Part shown: positions 8,511 to 18,029 of the stretch, piece by piece
Position numbering within the stretch: position 1 is the first letter of the stretch
How the letters are laid out: each line of letters starts with the position of its first letter
Origin: Hormoscilla sp. GM7CHS1pb
GTDB lineage: Bacteria; Cyanobacteriota; Cyanobacteriia; Cyanobacteriales; Desertifilaceae
DNA: 64,000 nt
Reading direction: 5' to 3'
Assembly: GCA_014323675.1 (NCBI GenBank)
Contig: JACONN010000002.1
Coordinates: forward strand, 2,338,001 to 2,402,000
The notes under the pieces: generated by a model
Told to the model about the DNA's origin: nothing
The model's input: only the letters and a program-made list of their open reading frames with translations
Database searches by the model: none
Position numbers and translations under genes: made by a program

Positions 8511-9893
8511 ATGCAAACTTCTGAAAAGGTAACAAATGATTTAAGGCCAGCTAAAGAAAGTAACTTTCTGCGGCAAAATCCCCATATTAACCCAGGTTTT
8601 GATGCCCAAAACCCTCCGAAACAAGAGTTAATTGATGCCTGCGTTCACTGCGGGTTTTGTTTATCTACTTGTCCCAGCTATCGGGTAATTGGTAAAGAGA
8701 TGGACTCTCCCAGAGGGCGAATTTATCTCATGGATGGGATAAATAAAGGTGAGGCCCCCTTGGCGGAGGCCACATCTCAACATTTTGATTCTTGCTTGGG
8801 TTGTCTCGCCTGTGTTAGTACCTGTCCTTCTGGCGTTCAGTACGATAAACTGATTTCGGCCACTCGTCATCAAGTCGAACGCAATATACCCCGGACTTGG
8901 CCCGATCGCCTGGTGAGAACTCTGATCTTTAACCTGTTTCCCTACCCTAACCGCTTGCGGACCTTATTAGCGCCCCTCTATCTCTATCAGAAATTGGGGT
9001 TGCAAAAAATCGTGCGTTCGACAGGTTTATTGAACAAAATCTTCCCGCGCCTAGGGGCGATGGAGGCAATTTTACCACAGATTAACTTGAGTGCTTTCCG
9101 GGATAAATTACCAGATGTAATTCGGGCCAAAGAGGAAAAACGCTACCGGGTGGGAGTAATATTGGGTTGCGTGCAACGGTTATTCTTCTCTCCCGTGAAT
9201 GAAGCTACGGTGCGGGTTTTAACAGCGAATGGTTGTGAAGTTGTGATACCCAAAACCCAAGGTTGCTGTGCGGCGCTACCGGAACATCAAGGACAAACAG
9301 CCCAGGCGCAAGCATTGGCCAGACAGATGATTGACAGCTTTGCCGGGACGGGAGTAGATTATATAATCATTAATGCCGCAGGTTGCGGTCATACCCTGAA
9401 AGAATACGGACATATGCTGGCAGATGACCCCAATTATAGGGAAAAAGCGAAAGCATTTGTCAGTAAAGTCAGGGACGTGCAAGAGTTTTTAGCAGAGGTA
9501 GGATTGACGGCGCAACTTTCACCATTGCAGGATGGAGAGTTAACAATAGTATATCAAGATGCTTGTCATTTATTGCACGGACAAAAGATTAGCGTGCAAC
9601 CGCGTCAGTTGTTGCAGCAAATTCCCGGAGTCAAGCTGCGGGAACCCCTAGATGCCGCCTTGTGTTGTGGCAGTGCGGGGGTTTATAATATGTTGCAACC
9701 AGAAGTGGCCGATGAATTGGGACAGCAAAAGGTGCAGAATTTGTTGAATACCGGTGCGGAGTTAATAGCTTCTGCTAACCCCGGTTGTTCCTTGCAAATT
9801 AAGAAGCATTTGCAAGGAAAGGAAATGACGCTGATGCATCCGATGGAATTGTTGGATTATTCCATTCGCGGGATAAAGTTGCCAATTTTGTAG
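8511..9893 (+). CDS. glcF: Glycolate dehydrogenase iron-sulfur subunit GlcF
   Basis: Iron-sulfur subunit of 460 residues that carries electrons from the GlcD/GlcE flavins. It has two ferredoxin-type 4Fe-4S motifs near the N-terminus: CVHCGFCLSTCP (Cys 44, 47, 50, 54) and CLGCLACVSTCP (Cys 95, 98, 101, 105). Two CCG-type cysteine-rich domains follow, with GCCAALPEHQGQTAQA and YQDACHLLHGQ...CCGSAGVYN. This arrangement is diagnostic of the GlcF/HdrD/LutA group, and adjacency to glcE makes GlcF the best call. The family length is about 410-450, so the protein is complete. It is preceded by AT-rich DNA and the hairpin at 8421. Confidence 0.93.
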   Translation: MQTSEKVTNDLRPAKESNFLRQNPHINPGFDAQNPPKQELIDACVHCGFCLSTCPSYRVIGKEMDSPRGRIYLMDGINKGEAPLAEATSQHFDSCLGCLACVSTCPSGVQYDKLISATRHQVERNIPRTWPDRLVRTLIFNLFPYPNRLRTLLAPLYLYQKLGLQKIVRSTGLLNKIFPRLGAMEAILPQINLSAFRDKLPDVIRAKEEKRYRVGVILGCVQRLFFSPVNEATVRVLTANGCEVVIPKTQGCCAALPEHQGQTAQAQALARQMIDSFAGTGVDYIIINAAGCGHTLKEYGHMLADDPNYREKAKAFVSKVRDVQEFLAEVGLTAQLSPLQDGELTIVYQDACHLLHGQKISVQPRQLLQQIPGVKLREPLDAALCCGSAGVYNMLQPEVADELGQQKVQNLLNTGAELIASANPGCSLQIKKHLQGKEMTLMHPMELLDYSIRGIKLPIL

Positions 9894-9918
9894 CGATGGC
9901 CCTCACCCTAAAGGGTGG

Positions 9919-9952
9919 GGCTACACGAACAAAGCCCGCCTGCGCGGGCTTA
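9919..9952. repeat. Palindromic repeat copy after glcF
   Basis: GGCTACACGAACAAAGCCCG followed by CCTGCGCGGGCTT, the inverted-orientation relative of 4669-4700. It could double as a factor-independent terminator for glcEF, although no U-run follows the stem. Confidence 0.7.
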
Positions 9953-10016
9953 ATTGCTTGCATTGGGATGAACCCAACAATATCTACTATATCAAGTTCT
10001 TTAAGTGTAAAGGGTG

Positions 10017-10349
10017 ATGACTGAATCTAGCAGAGATGAAGAGTATGTCAGAACCAGCCCACTTTTGAGCTGTATGAGATACAGACCTAAGTTTGGTCGC
10101 GGTGCAGGATTAACGCTAGAAGAATTTCAAAGACTGTATCAGGCTGAACAGATGGATATTAACGTTGCTTACCGTTACAGAAATGCACGCTGGTTAATTC
10201 TTTATGGTACAATCACAGGAGCGACAACAGATTCTACCTATGAATTTTTCCGTCAGGTACTGAACTACGACTTGGCAGATTTCTTTCAACGCCACTCCTC
10301 TAGGTTTAGGCAGGAAATGGAATCAGTCCTGCAAACTCTGCTACAGTAA
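10017..10349 (+). CDS. Small uncharacterised protein upstream of a DNA methyltransferase
   Basis: A protein of about 110 residues beginning MTESSRDEEY, with no motif I recognise. The sequence is charged and predicted mostly helical (LTLEEFQRLYQAEQMDINV, FFRQVLNYDLADFFQRH), with no membrane segment. Only 10 bp separate it from the methyltransferase, so the two are probably co-transcribed. In such a position a control protein, a specificity factor or a small restriction component is possible, but nothing in the sequence decides this. ATG at 10014 immediately precedes the chosen ATG at 10017. Confidence 0.65.
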   Translation: MTESSRDEEYVRTSPLLSCMRYRPKFGRGAGLTLEEFQRLYQAEQMDINVAYRYRNARWLILYGTITGATTDSTYEFFRQVLNYDLADFFQRHSSRFRQEMESVLQTLLQ

Positions 10350-10359
10350 CCACAGTAAC

Positions 10360-11568
10360 ATGATTTCTCAAAGATCCGATCTAACATTCAAACATAATCT
10401 CAAGCAAGGAAGGCATGGTTGGCTGCGCCTGACTCCTGCCTATTCAATCAAGATAGTTCAGAATGTGCTAGCTTCTATAGGCAAACCCGAATTTGTCCTC
10501 GATCCCTTTTCTGGAACTGGGACTACAGGATTAGTATGTGCTGAACTGGGAATCAAAAGTGACCTAGTAGAAATAAATCCATTTTTAGTTTGGTTAGCAG
10601 CAGCAAAGATTGCCCATTATCATGCTGACGAACTAGATGCAGCTAATGCATTAGCTCGTGATGTTGCCTCCAAAGTATGTCAGAATATGACTGTTGACGA
10701 TCTGTGGATTCCGCCTCTCAATTATATCGATCGCTGGTGGCTTACAGAAAGATTGATCGTCTTGGCAAATCTCTTCGATCGGCTGAAAAACATCTGCGGT
10801 GAAACTGCCGCCGTGAAACTATGTCTCATAGCCTTCTGTAAAGTAGTTATTAACTGGTCGAATGCGGCTTTTAATCATCAATCGATGTCATTTAAGAAGC
10901 ATCATCAGAGGTTTTTGCCAGAAGAGCGAGATATGATAATTAATGATTTTATCACTCAAGTCCAGCAGATTGCCGCATCAGCAAAGCTACCTGTTTTGAG
11001 CAAAGTTACCATCCATCAAGGAGATTCTCGTTGCCTCGATCGCCTGTTATCTAGAACCTATGACTGCGTAATTACTTCACCTCCTTATCCTAACAGGATG
11101 AGTTATATCCGAGAAGTGCGACCCTATATGTATTGGTTGGGTTTTCTTAAGTCAGCGCGGGAAGCAGGAGAATTAGATTGGCAAGCAATTGGCGGCACTT
11201 GGGGGATAGCTACATCCCGCTTGCGATGGTGGCAACCTGGAAATATGAAAATCCCTCATGAAGGATTTGAGAATACGATCGAACAAATTTCTGTTCAAAG
11301 TCCTATCCTTGGTAATTATGTCCACAAGTATTTTCGCGATATTGCCACTCACATCGATCGCCTCAGTCGAGTTTTGGCAGCGGGGGCGAAAATCTACTAT
11401 ATTGTAGGAAATTCTAAGTTTTACGATACCCTGGTGCCAGTGGAGCAGATTTACATGAGCTTGCTGAGGGAATATGGATTTAGTAATGTTAGCAGTGCTG
11501 TGTTGAGGAAGAGAAACTCTAAAAAAGAACTTTACGAATTTGCTGTGTCCGCAGACTGGTTAGGATAA
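10360..11568 (+). CDS. DNA methyltransferase (amino-methyltransferase type)
   Basis: A 402-residue site-specific DNA methylase. Motif I for S-adenosylmethionine binding is near residue 45 (LDPFSGTGTTGLVC), followed by an acidic loop (LVEINPF). The catalytic motif IV, VITSPPYPNRMSYI, lies near residue 240. The SPPY tetrapeptide points to N4-cytosine or N6-adenine methylation. Motif I precedes motif IV with nearly 190 residues between, so any target-recognition region would lie between them. VGNSKFYDT near the C-terminus resembles a late methylase motif. No recognisable restriction endonuclease follows within 500 bp, so it is an orphan methylase or is paired only with the small upstream gene. 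The specificity cannot be predicted. Confidence 0.85.
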   Translation: MISQRSDLTFKHNLKQGRHGWLRLTPAYSIKIVQNVLASIGKPEFVLDPFSGTGTTGLVCAELGIKSDLVEINPFLVWLAAAKIAHYHADELDAANALARDVASKVCQNMTVDDLWIPPLNYIDRWWLTERLIVLANLFDRLKNICGETAAVKLCLIAFCKVVINWSNAAFNHQSMSFKKHHQRFLPEERDMIINDFITQVQQIAASAKLPVLSKVTIHQGDSRCLDRLLSRTYDCVITSPPYPNRMSYIREVRPYMYWLGFLKSAREAGELDWQAIGGTWGIATSRLRWWQPGNMKIPHEGFENTIEQISVQSPILGNYVHKYFRDIATHIDRLSRVLAAGAKIYYIVGNSKFYDTLVPVEQIYMSLLREYGFSNVSSAVLRKRNSKKELYEFAVSADWLG

Positions 11569-11639
11569 TTGGTAAACTGTCAATTTAGGTTAACTTTTAA
11601 TCAGTTTATTACTCGGAGTTTCGCTGTCTCGTGACAGCG

Positions 11640-11855
11640 CCGTTATCATCACGGGCGATCGTACCGCCATTTTATGAGGTGCTGACAAAAACATTAAGTA
11701 AGTCACCATCCGGGTCAGAATCATTTGCTAGCAGATCTATGAGAACTGGGATCCCTTCTCTAGTAGCAACAGAGTCATCAACAGCTATCGGGGCTTGGTT
11801 TGCACCCTCGACACTTACAATTACAGTGACGTCACTAATGCTGCACCTGAAGCTG
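11640..11855 (-). pseudogene. Remnant of a cadherin-like/tandem-95 surface protein
   Basis: Read on the minus strand, this stretch gives TVIVSVEGANQAPIAVDDS, then IPVLIDLLANDSDPDGD. 'ANxAPxAVDDS...IDLLANDSDPDGD' is the classic signature of Ig-like tandem-95/VCBS repeats in giant secreted bacterial proteins. A stop follows soon after (VSTS), and the typical next segment NGGTIARDDNG appears out of frame. There is no start, no flanking domain and no gene continuation. The remaining intergenic sequence between 11569 and 12168 is AT-rich and shows nothing else. Confidence 0.75.
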
Positions 11856-12168
11856 TCAAGACCGCTGAATAGAGAGCAGCTTGTGGAAATGGGTAAAAAA
11901 TCAATGTTTATATTACCGGTATTATGAAATATTTGCTTCGTTTAATTAGGCAATTTATAGTACAATTTACAGTGCTCATACTCGCCAAAAATAAGAGATA
12001 AAATATCTGCTAAGTCTGAATTGTCAAAGAATTTACAAAGCTAAAATTATGACCTAGTGCAGTAGTTATTTGTATTGCTTGGCATATTACAAATTGACGC
12101 GCGGAATGTGGGTAAAATAGTCATAAGTTGATTCAAACAGTTAACTATCCGTGACATTGAGCGTCAAC

Positions 12169-13234
12169 ATGAGCAAAATCAGATGGCCCATTTTGATAAT
12201 TGCCGCCTGTTTCCTCTCCCCTGTCATGCCAGCACGGGCAGAGAAATTGCGGGTAGGCATTGCCGGAGCACCTCCCTTCGCGATTAATAATGACTCTAAT
12301 CTCGAAGGCATTAGTATCGATATTTGGCAAAAAATCGCCGACTCTGAAGACATTGAATATGAATTGGTACTACAGAACAACACCGAGGCCACGCTCAAAG
12401 CCGTAGTTGACGGCGATCTAGATCTGGCGATCGGGTCGATCAGCATTACGGCCGATCGCCTGGAAAAGGTGGCCTTTACCCAACCCTTCTTCCTGGCGGA
12501 CATCGGCGTGGTGCTGCCCAGGGAAACACCTACTCTGTGGAATAGAATCAGACCCTTTTTCGGGGTAGCCTTTATCTCCTCGGTAGCCATACTACTCGGC
12601 TGTATTTTTCTAGTCGGCAATCTGCTGTGGCTAGCGGAGAAGCATCGCAACGACCAGTTTTCCCACCAATACTGGTCCGGGGTGGGCCATGGGATGTGGT
12701 TTGCCCTGGTGACCTTGACCACGGTGGGCTATGGCGATTTCGCGCCCATTACCATCGCCGGGCGCCTAATTGCGGGTGTCTGGATGGTGTTGACGATGGT
12801 CACTGTCTCTTCCCTGACTGCTGGGATCGCCACAACCCTGACTCTTTCCCTATCCGACCAGGGAGGCGAACCTTTAGGCCACCCATCAGAACTCAAAGGA
12901 CTTGCGATCGCAGTTGTTTCGGGAACGACGGGCGTCAAATGGGCCACCTATTATCAGGCACGATTAACAGAGAGGAATAACCTCAATGACGCGCTCCTCC
13001 TCTTGGAAGCGGGTCGAGTTGATGGCGTGGTCTTTGACAGTCCGGCCCCTCAAATATTATCTGCAAAAGCATCCCGAGGTTGATTTGAGACTGGCTAATT
13101 TTGCCGTATCCACTGAAACCTATGGTATTGCCTTGCCCTTTGAAAGTCCCCTGCTGCGCCAATTAAATGTCAAGCTGCTGAAGATGCAACAGGAGGGAAC
13201 TCTCCGAGAAATCGAGGCTAAATGGCTCGATTAA
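12169..13234 (+). pseudogene. GluR0-like glutamate-gated potassium channel, one-base frameshift
   Basis: Bacterial ionotropic glutamate receptor: a periplasmic amino-acid-binding domain split by a K+-channel pore. After a signal peptide ending MPARA come the S1 lobe (LRVGIAGAPPFA, DLAIGSISIT), membrane helix M1 (about 136-160), a pore helix with the filter TTVGYGD near residues 190-196, helix M2 (about 203-225) and the S2 lobe (LKGLAIAVVSGTTG). Near 13050 the frame shifts: VVFDSPAP in one frame continues as LKYYLQKHPEVDLRLAN in the next, ending EAKWLD at 13234. Removing one C from a CCCC run would restore a protein of about 354 residues. GTG at 12151 is an alternative start. GluR0-type channels are known from Synechocystis; the ligand here is inferred. 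The disruption may be sequence error. Confidence 0.87.
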
Positions 13235-13265
13235 AAGTTGTTAGTTGTTAATTTTAATTTCTCAA

Positions 13266-14535
13266 TTAACAATTTTCAGTATCTAATCGCTGCCAAGTCA
13301 GTTTTCTAGTCGATTCATCAAAATGCCAGCGCAGCAAAGAAGCAGGTCGATCGGGTACCAAACCCAAAAGCCCGATCGCCCGTCTGGGTGCTTCTGTGGC
13401 CATGGCGATCGCCTCGGGCACTCCACGAATGCCCCATTTTACCAAATTCTGCACCCCTGCCAACAGGGGCAAAGTCGTCCCCGCCAGGGTTCCGTCCAAC
13501 AATCTTGCCGTACCATTTTCCACCTGAATCTGACGTTTATCCCAAGGATACATCCCATCAGGTAATCCCAAAGGTGCCAGAGCATCGCTAACTAAAAATA
13601 TCCCCTGGGGGCGAGTGCGTGCCAACAAATCCATCATCGTCGGACAGACATGCCGACCATCAGCAATTAAACCACATTGTACCCGATCGTTAACCAGGGC
13701 AGCACCTAACAATCCCGGCTCCCGATGATGTAAACTAGGCATAGCATTAAAAGCATGAGTTACCATTGATGCTCCTCCTGCAAAGGCCAGATTCGCTTCT
13801 GCTGCCGTAGCTTGAGAATGTCCCAGACTCACTGTAATACCCAACTCTCGTAAATAAGGAATTACCTTACCCGTAGCATCTAATTCTGGTGCCAGAGTCA
13901 TCACCTTCACTACCCCAGGGTAATCTCCCAGCACCCGCTTGACATTTTCTATTGTTAGTGGTAATAAATATTCAGCCCGATGAGCGCCGCGTTTGGCGGG
14001 ATTCAGAAATGGTCCTTCCAGATGAACGCCCAAAATTTGGGCCCCCTGTTGTCCAAAGCCCGCGCAGGCGGGCTTCGTTCCTGTAGCCCCACCCTCGTTC
14101 CCTGGCTCTGCCTGGGAACGCAAGGGGGTGGGGTGGGGGTGGGGTAACAAAATGGGGATTATGCTGTTGGGAGATTTCCGAGAAAATAGAGAGCGATCGC
14201 TGTATTTTTTCTACGGCAGTAGTCACCAGGGTGGGCAAAAAAGCGTCAACACCCTGATGCCAGAGGAATTGACAAATTTCTCCGACCTTGGTAATGTGTT
14301 CGGAATCGACATCAGTAAAAGCTAAACCCAAGGCACCATTAATCTGTAAATCGACGCCACCCAAAGAAAGCCAATCTCCTGCCAGATTTAGCACTTGGGT
14401 AGCCGCAGGATCGGACTTGTTGGTACTCATGGGAGCTATAGATGCGATCTCGGCCCCTCTGCGGATCCGAAGCATCTGTTTAGACTCGTATCCAGGCAAT
14501 AAGGCATTAATAAGATCGATCTGCTGTTCTTTCAC
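13266..14535 (-). pseudogene. nagA: N-acetylglucosamine-6-phosphate deacetylase NagA, split by a repeat insertion
   Basis: NagA removes the acetyl group from GlcNAc-6-phosphate. Amidohydrolase motifs are present on the minus strand: LSLGGVDLQINGALG early, then VHLEGPFLNPAKRGAH, VSLGHSQATAAEA, VTHAFNAMPSLHHREPG, LIADGRHV and FLVSDALAPLG. The first part (start probably GTG at 14535, [18 protein letters not shown]) ends near SEISQQHNPHF. The rest resumes in another frame at GAQILGVHLEGP. Between them lies about 94 bp of palindromic repeat DNA (14054-14147) that adds stops and shifts the frame. All catalytic residues lie downstream of the insertion, so the upstream half is inactive and a downstream product would lack the N-terminal strand region. 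purE is divergent 47 bp away. Confidence 0.88.
14054..14147. mobile_element. Compound palindromic repeat inserted in nagA
   Basis: About 94 bp with no counterpart in NagA proteins. It consists of the AAGCCCGCGCAGGCGGGCTT hairpin (family at 4669 and 9919), then CGTTCCCTGGCTCTGCCTGG with its palindromic partner GGGAACG, ending in a G-rich GGGGTGGGGGTGGGG tract. The same CGTTCCCAGGCAGAGCC unit recurs at 17787-17815 and near 44868-44896. Edges are approximate (a few bases) because no intact paralogue is available. Confidence 0.75.
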
Positions 14536-14582
14536 CTTCTTCCAACCTCCGGGCAGGCGATCCGCCCGCCCTACGTAATAAC

Positions 14583-15104
14583 ATGAATCAACCATTAATT
14601 GGCATCATCATGGGCAGCGACTCTGACTTGCCCACCATGCAAGAGGCGATCGCCGTCTGCGAAGAATTCTTCATTGAAAGAGAAGTCGCGATCGTTTCCG
14701 CACACCGCACGCCAGAGAGAATGGTAACATACGCCCAGCAGGCACGCAAGCGGGGTTTAAAAGTAATTATTGCCGGTGCCGGTGGAGCCGCCCATCTCCC
14801 CGGGATGGTAGCTTCCCTCACCCCCTTGCCAGTGATCGGCGTCCCCGTACCCAGTCGCCACCTGCAAGGGGTGGACTCTCTCTATTCGATCGTGCAGATG
14901 CCCCGAGGCATCCCCGTGGCCACCGTGGCGATCGGCAATGCCAGAAATGCTGGCTTGCTGGCCGTGCAGATTTTAGCAACCGGTCAGCCAGACTTACAAG
15001 AGAGAGTGCAGCAATATCGCCAAACCCTCACCCAGTCAGTGATGGCAAAGCAGGAACGGCTGGAGGATCTAGGATATCAACAATATCTCAGCCAAATGTC
15101 TTAA
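14583..15104 (+). CDS. purE: N5-carboxyaminoimidazole ribonucleotide mutase PurE
   Basis: Complete class I PurE of 173 residues, which moves the carboxyl group of N5-CAIR to C4 in de novo purine synthesis. Diagnostic elements are [13 protein letters not shown] near the N-terminus, [10 protein letters not shown] with the catalytic His, [14 protein letters not shown], and [11 protein letters not shown] followed by [19 protein letters not shown]. No domain is missing. The ATG lies in the short spacer facing nagA on the other strand, so the two promoters must be very compact. purK is not in the window. Confidence 0.96.
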   Translation: MNQPLIGIIMGSDSDLPTMQEAIAVCEEFFIEREVAIVSAHRTPERMVTYAQQARKRGLKVIIAGAGGAAHLPGMVASLTPLPVIGVPVPSRHLQGVDSLYSIVQMPRGIPVATVAIGNARNAGLLAVQILATGQPDLQERVQQYRQTLTQSVMAKQERLEDLGYQQYLSQMS

Positions 15105-15137
15105 AAAATCCGATAGTAAGGCAAAATTCAAAATTAT

Positions 15138-15151
15138 GTATCCCAAGATAC
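15138..15151. promoter_or_regulatory. Candidate NtcA box upstream of amt
   Basis: GTATCCCAAGATAC matches the GTA-N8-TAC consensus for NtcA, the cyanobacterial global nitrogen regulator, and lies about 150 bp before the ammonium transporter start. A TATCTT hexamer at 15185-15190 could be a -10 box, but its spacing (about 33 bp after the site) is longer than the canonical 22-23 bp. Ammonium transporters are classic NtcA targets, which supports the assignment. Confidence 0.5.
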
Positions 15152-15301
15152 AGAATATCAGGCACGGACTTGATGCAATCGATCTATCTTGCTTCTCTGT
15201 CATCTGTGTCATTTGATTAAAGATGGCGGTGAGAAGGCAGCTCACGCATGAGAGAGGATTCACAACCAATCGAATAAGCCATTGTCAGCGCTTTCCTTTT
15301 G

Positions 15302-16860
15302 ATGTCTAAACTAATGCAAAAAAACAAATTGAAAAATAGCAAAGTTCGGGAATATTTGAGCGCAGATGCCAGGAATATCCTAGGAAAAATAGGAGTGGGA
15401 AAATTATCATATAGCTGGCTCGCATGCATTCCCCTAACCGCCCTGATTGTTGGGATATGGAGTTTGGCAGCTACAGCCCAAGAAGCAGAACCTCTGACTC
15501 CAGAATACGTTCAGGGGGTATTAAACACCATCTGGATAGTAGTGGCAGCAGTGCTGGTGATCTTCATGAATGCTGGTTTCGGCATGTTAGAAACGGGCTT
15601 CTGTCGCCATAAAAATGCTGTCAACATTCTGGCAAAAAACCTGATCGTATTCGCGATCGCCACGATCGTATTTTGGGCGTTGGGTTTTGCCTTGATGTTC
15701 GGTCAGGGCAATTCTTTCGTTGGATTTAGCGGCTTCTTCTTGCTCAGTGAAGACCCGCGACCTACGGACTCGATCCCTTTCCCGCAGGCTTGCCCATATC
15801 AGTCTTTTTCCTGTTTCAGGTAGCTTTTGCCGCCACGGCAGCCACGATCGTATCTGGGGCAGTGGCCGAACGGATTGAGTTCGTCGCCTTTTTAATCTTC
15901 AGCGTCTTGATCGTCGGGATTTCCTACCCGATCACCGGACATTGGTTATGGGGAGGCGGTTGGCTGAGCGAAATAGGCTTCTCCGACTTTGCTGGATCGA
16001 CAATTGTCCACTCAGTCGGTGGCTGGGCGGCTCTAGTGGGAGCAAGAATGCTCGGGCCGAGGATCGGCAAGTACAATGAAGACGGTAAACCCCGAGCCAT
16101 TCCCGGTCACAACATGAGTATTGCCACCCTGGGCTGCTTGATTCTGTGGATCGGCTGGTTTGGCTTCAACCCAGGTTCGGAATTAGCTGCGGACGAGGCA
16201 GTTCCCTTTATTGCGGTAACCACTAATTTAGCTGGAGCCGCAGGGGGCGTGACAGCAACCTTCACCTCTTGGGTCAAGGATGGTAAGCCCGACTTGTCGA
16301 TGATCATCAATGGTATCCTGGCAGGCTTAGTGGGTATTACCGCTGGTTGCGATGGTGTTTCTTACACGGGCGCCGTGATTATTGGTGCCATTGCGGGGGT
16401 CATTGTCGTGTTCTCCGTCGGCTTCTTTGACAAGATCAAAATTGACGACCCGGTGGGCGCAACCTCCGTTCACTTGGTTAATGGTATTTGGGGAACCCTT
16501 GCAGTGGGACTCTTCAATACAGAGTCGGGCTTGTTTTATGGCGGCGGCCCCGGTCAACTGGTCAAACAAATCATTGGCATTGTGGCGATCGGAGCCTTTA
16601 CAGTCATTACAAGCTTCATCTTCTGGAAGGCGATCGAAGCAACTGTGGGTATGCGCGTCGGACCCGAACATGAATTTGAGGGTTTGGACATTGCCGAACA
16701 TGGCATGGAAGCCTACAGTGGGTTCCTCAAGGAAAGTGGTACTCTAGGGGCGGTGGCGAAATGGCAGGTAGCCACGGCGATTTCACAGGTACTCGGCTCC
16801 AGTAACAATTGTACTAATTGTTACTTCTTCATCTGCCTCGAGCCATTTGAAGGGAAATAA
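15302..16860 (+). pseudogene. amt: Ammonium transporter Amt, one-base frameshift
   Basis: Amt/MEP ammonium channel. The first part (from ATG 15302) contains a signal or first helix ending [15 protein letters not shown], then [18 protein letters not shown]. The frame then breaks at about 15763: the expected [18 protein letters not shown] is present only if one G is restored in CCCGCGACC. The second part runs [18 protein letters not shown] to 16860 and includes [20 protein letters not shown] and [19 protein letters not shown], carrying the twin pore histidines. The restored protein would be about 520 residues with eleven membrane helices. Its last residues ([15 protein letters not shown]) are encoded across a palindrome (16802-16824) and may be altered. 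An NtcA-type box precedes the gene. Sequence error is a strong alternative to real loss. Confidence 0.9.
16802..16824. repeat. 9-bp palindrome at the 3' end of amt
   Basis: GTAACAATT, a 5-base loop (GTACT), then AATTGTTAC: a perfect hairpin inside the last codons of amt, coding for the atypical SNNCTNCYF tail. Confidence 0.75.
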
Positions 16861-16866
16861 CCCTCT

Positions 16867-16892
16867 AACCCGGTTTTTGTCAAAACCGGGTT
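16867..16892 (+). terminator. Terminator-like hairpin after amt
   Basis: AACCCGGTTTT (16867-16877) pairs perfectly with AAAACCGGGTT (16882-16892) with a 4-base loop, followed by TCTC rather than a long T run. It lies 7 bp past the amt stop codon and is a plausible terminator. It also belongs to the AGAAACCCGGTTTCT hairpin family. Confidence 0.65.
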
Positions 16893-16998
16893 TCTCAATT
16901 TAAGCAGATCCTCCCGGTTGAGAGTGCCAGACAGAATATAGAAAGCTATAATGGAATAGTTGCGGCTTAGAAGGGTACGATAATCTAGGAGATCAATT

Positions 16999-17743
16999 AT
17001 GGTAAAATCAGAATCTTCTTTACGTTGGCCCACTAGCGACGAGCTACGGCGGCTCGTGACGAAACTCCTGTGGATGATGAACTGCAAAATTTAGTCCCCA
17101 ACCTATTGGGGTTAATATTAGGCTCCCTCTGGGGAAACCGGTGGGATTGGTTTTTTGGAGTAGATATGGGAATTTATTTCAGAAGCTCTTGGGCCAATCC
17201 CGAGTGCCGATCGTCCCGGATGGTTTTCTCAGCTTGGGGGTCGATCGGGTGAAGGGCAATAGATTAAGAAAGAGTTACTTTGTTTGGGAAGAGAAGGATA
17301 TTATTCCTACGCTGGTCCTGGAAGTGGTATCGGAAAAATATGGAGGGGAATACCATGAAAAAATGAGAGATTATGCCAGGTTGGGGGTGCTGTACTATGT
17401 TATTTAAAATCCCGAGTTTTTCGCTAGACATAACGAACAGCCATTTGAGCGGTATAAACTGGTAAATAAAACTTATCGGCTACATCTGGCAGAACCATTC
17501 TGGATGCCGGAGATTGGTTTGGGAATCGGTCGCGGAACGGGAACTTGTTGGGGATTGACTCAAGAGTGGCTTTTCTGGTATGACGAGCAGGGAAATCGGT
17601 ATCTTACGCCAGAAGAGACGGCCCTAGCAGAGCAACAACAGCGTCTGGAAATCTCTCAACAGGTGGCAGAAATGTCTCAAACTATGACAGAAATGTCTCA
17701 ACTGCTAGCTCGCTATCGAGAGCAGTTTGGGGAATTGTCATAA
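16999..17743 (+). pseudogene. Degenerate Uma2-family endonuclease-like gene
   Basis: Segments of a Uma2 (DUF820, PD-(D/E)XK fold) protein are spread over three frames: TPVDDELQNLVPNLLGLILG, then VPIVPDGFLSLGVDRVKGN, IIPTLVLEVVSEKYGGEYHE with KMRDYARLGVLYYVI, a stop in place of a conserved Tyr codon (TAA at about 17404), then NPEFFARHNEQPFERYKLV and a coiled C-terminus with repeated EMSQ. At least two frameshifts and one nonsense codon separate them. The ATG at 16999 has GGAG upstream. Uma2 proteins are hugely expanded in cyanobacteria; their role is unclear. The 17744-18029 gap that follows holds only palindromic repeat units. Confidence 0.82.
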
Positions 17744-17786
17744 AGATAATAGGCGGGTACACTGCATATTTGCCTCGCCGCCCGAA

Positions 17787-17815
17787 CCCGTTCCCAGGCA
17801 GAGCCGTGGGAACGA
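17787..17815. repeat. GGGAACG palindromic repeat
   Basis: CGTTCCCAGGCAGAGCCGTG followed by GGAACGAGG. The unit recurs (with one change) at about 44868-44896 and in inverted form inside the nagA insertion; a shorter relative lies near 56265. It is followed here by the GAACAAAGCCC unit, the same pairing as in nagA. Confidence 0.75.
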
Positions 17816-18029
17816 GGGGTCCGGCTACATGAACAAAGCCCACGCTCCCTTCCTCGCAGCGGAGGGGGCGTTAGGGAGCTGGCAGGGGCTAGATTACAAA
17901 AGTGAGATGCACCCTAGCGGTGAGGGGGTGACGGCTCCCTCACCGCAATTTACTATTCAATCGGGCAAGGCACAGGATCTGAATATCACCTATAATAAAA
18001 ATTAGCAATTTACAATAAGCCAATAGCCA

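Noticed and set aside
11631..11927. 98-codon plus-strand open frame
   Set aside because: Opposite strand carries a clear tandem-95 repeat remnant, so this frame is its shadow.
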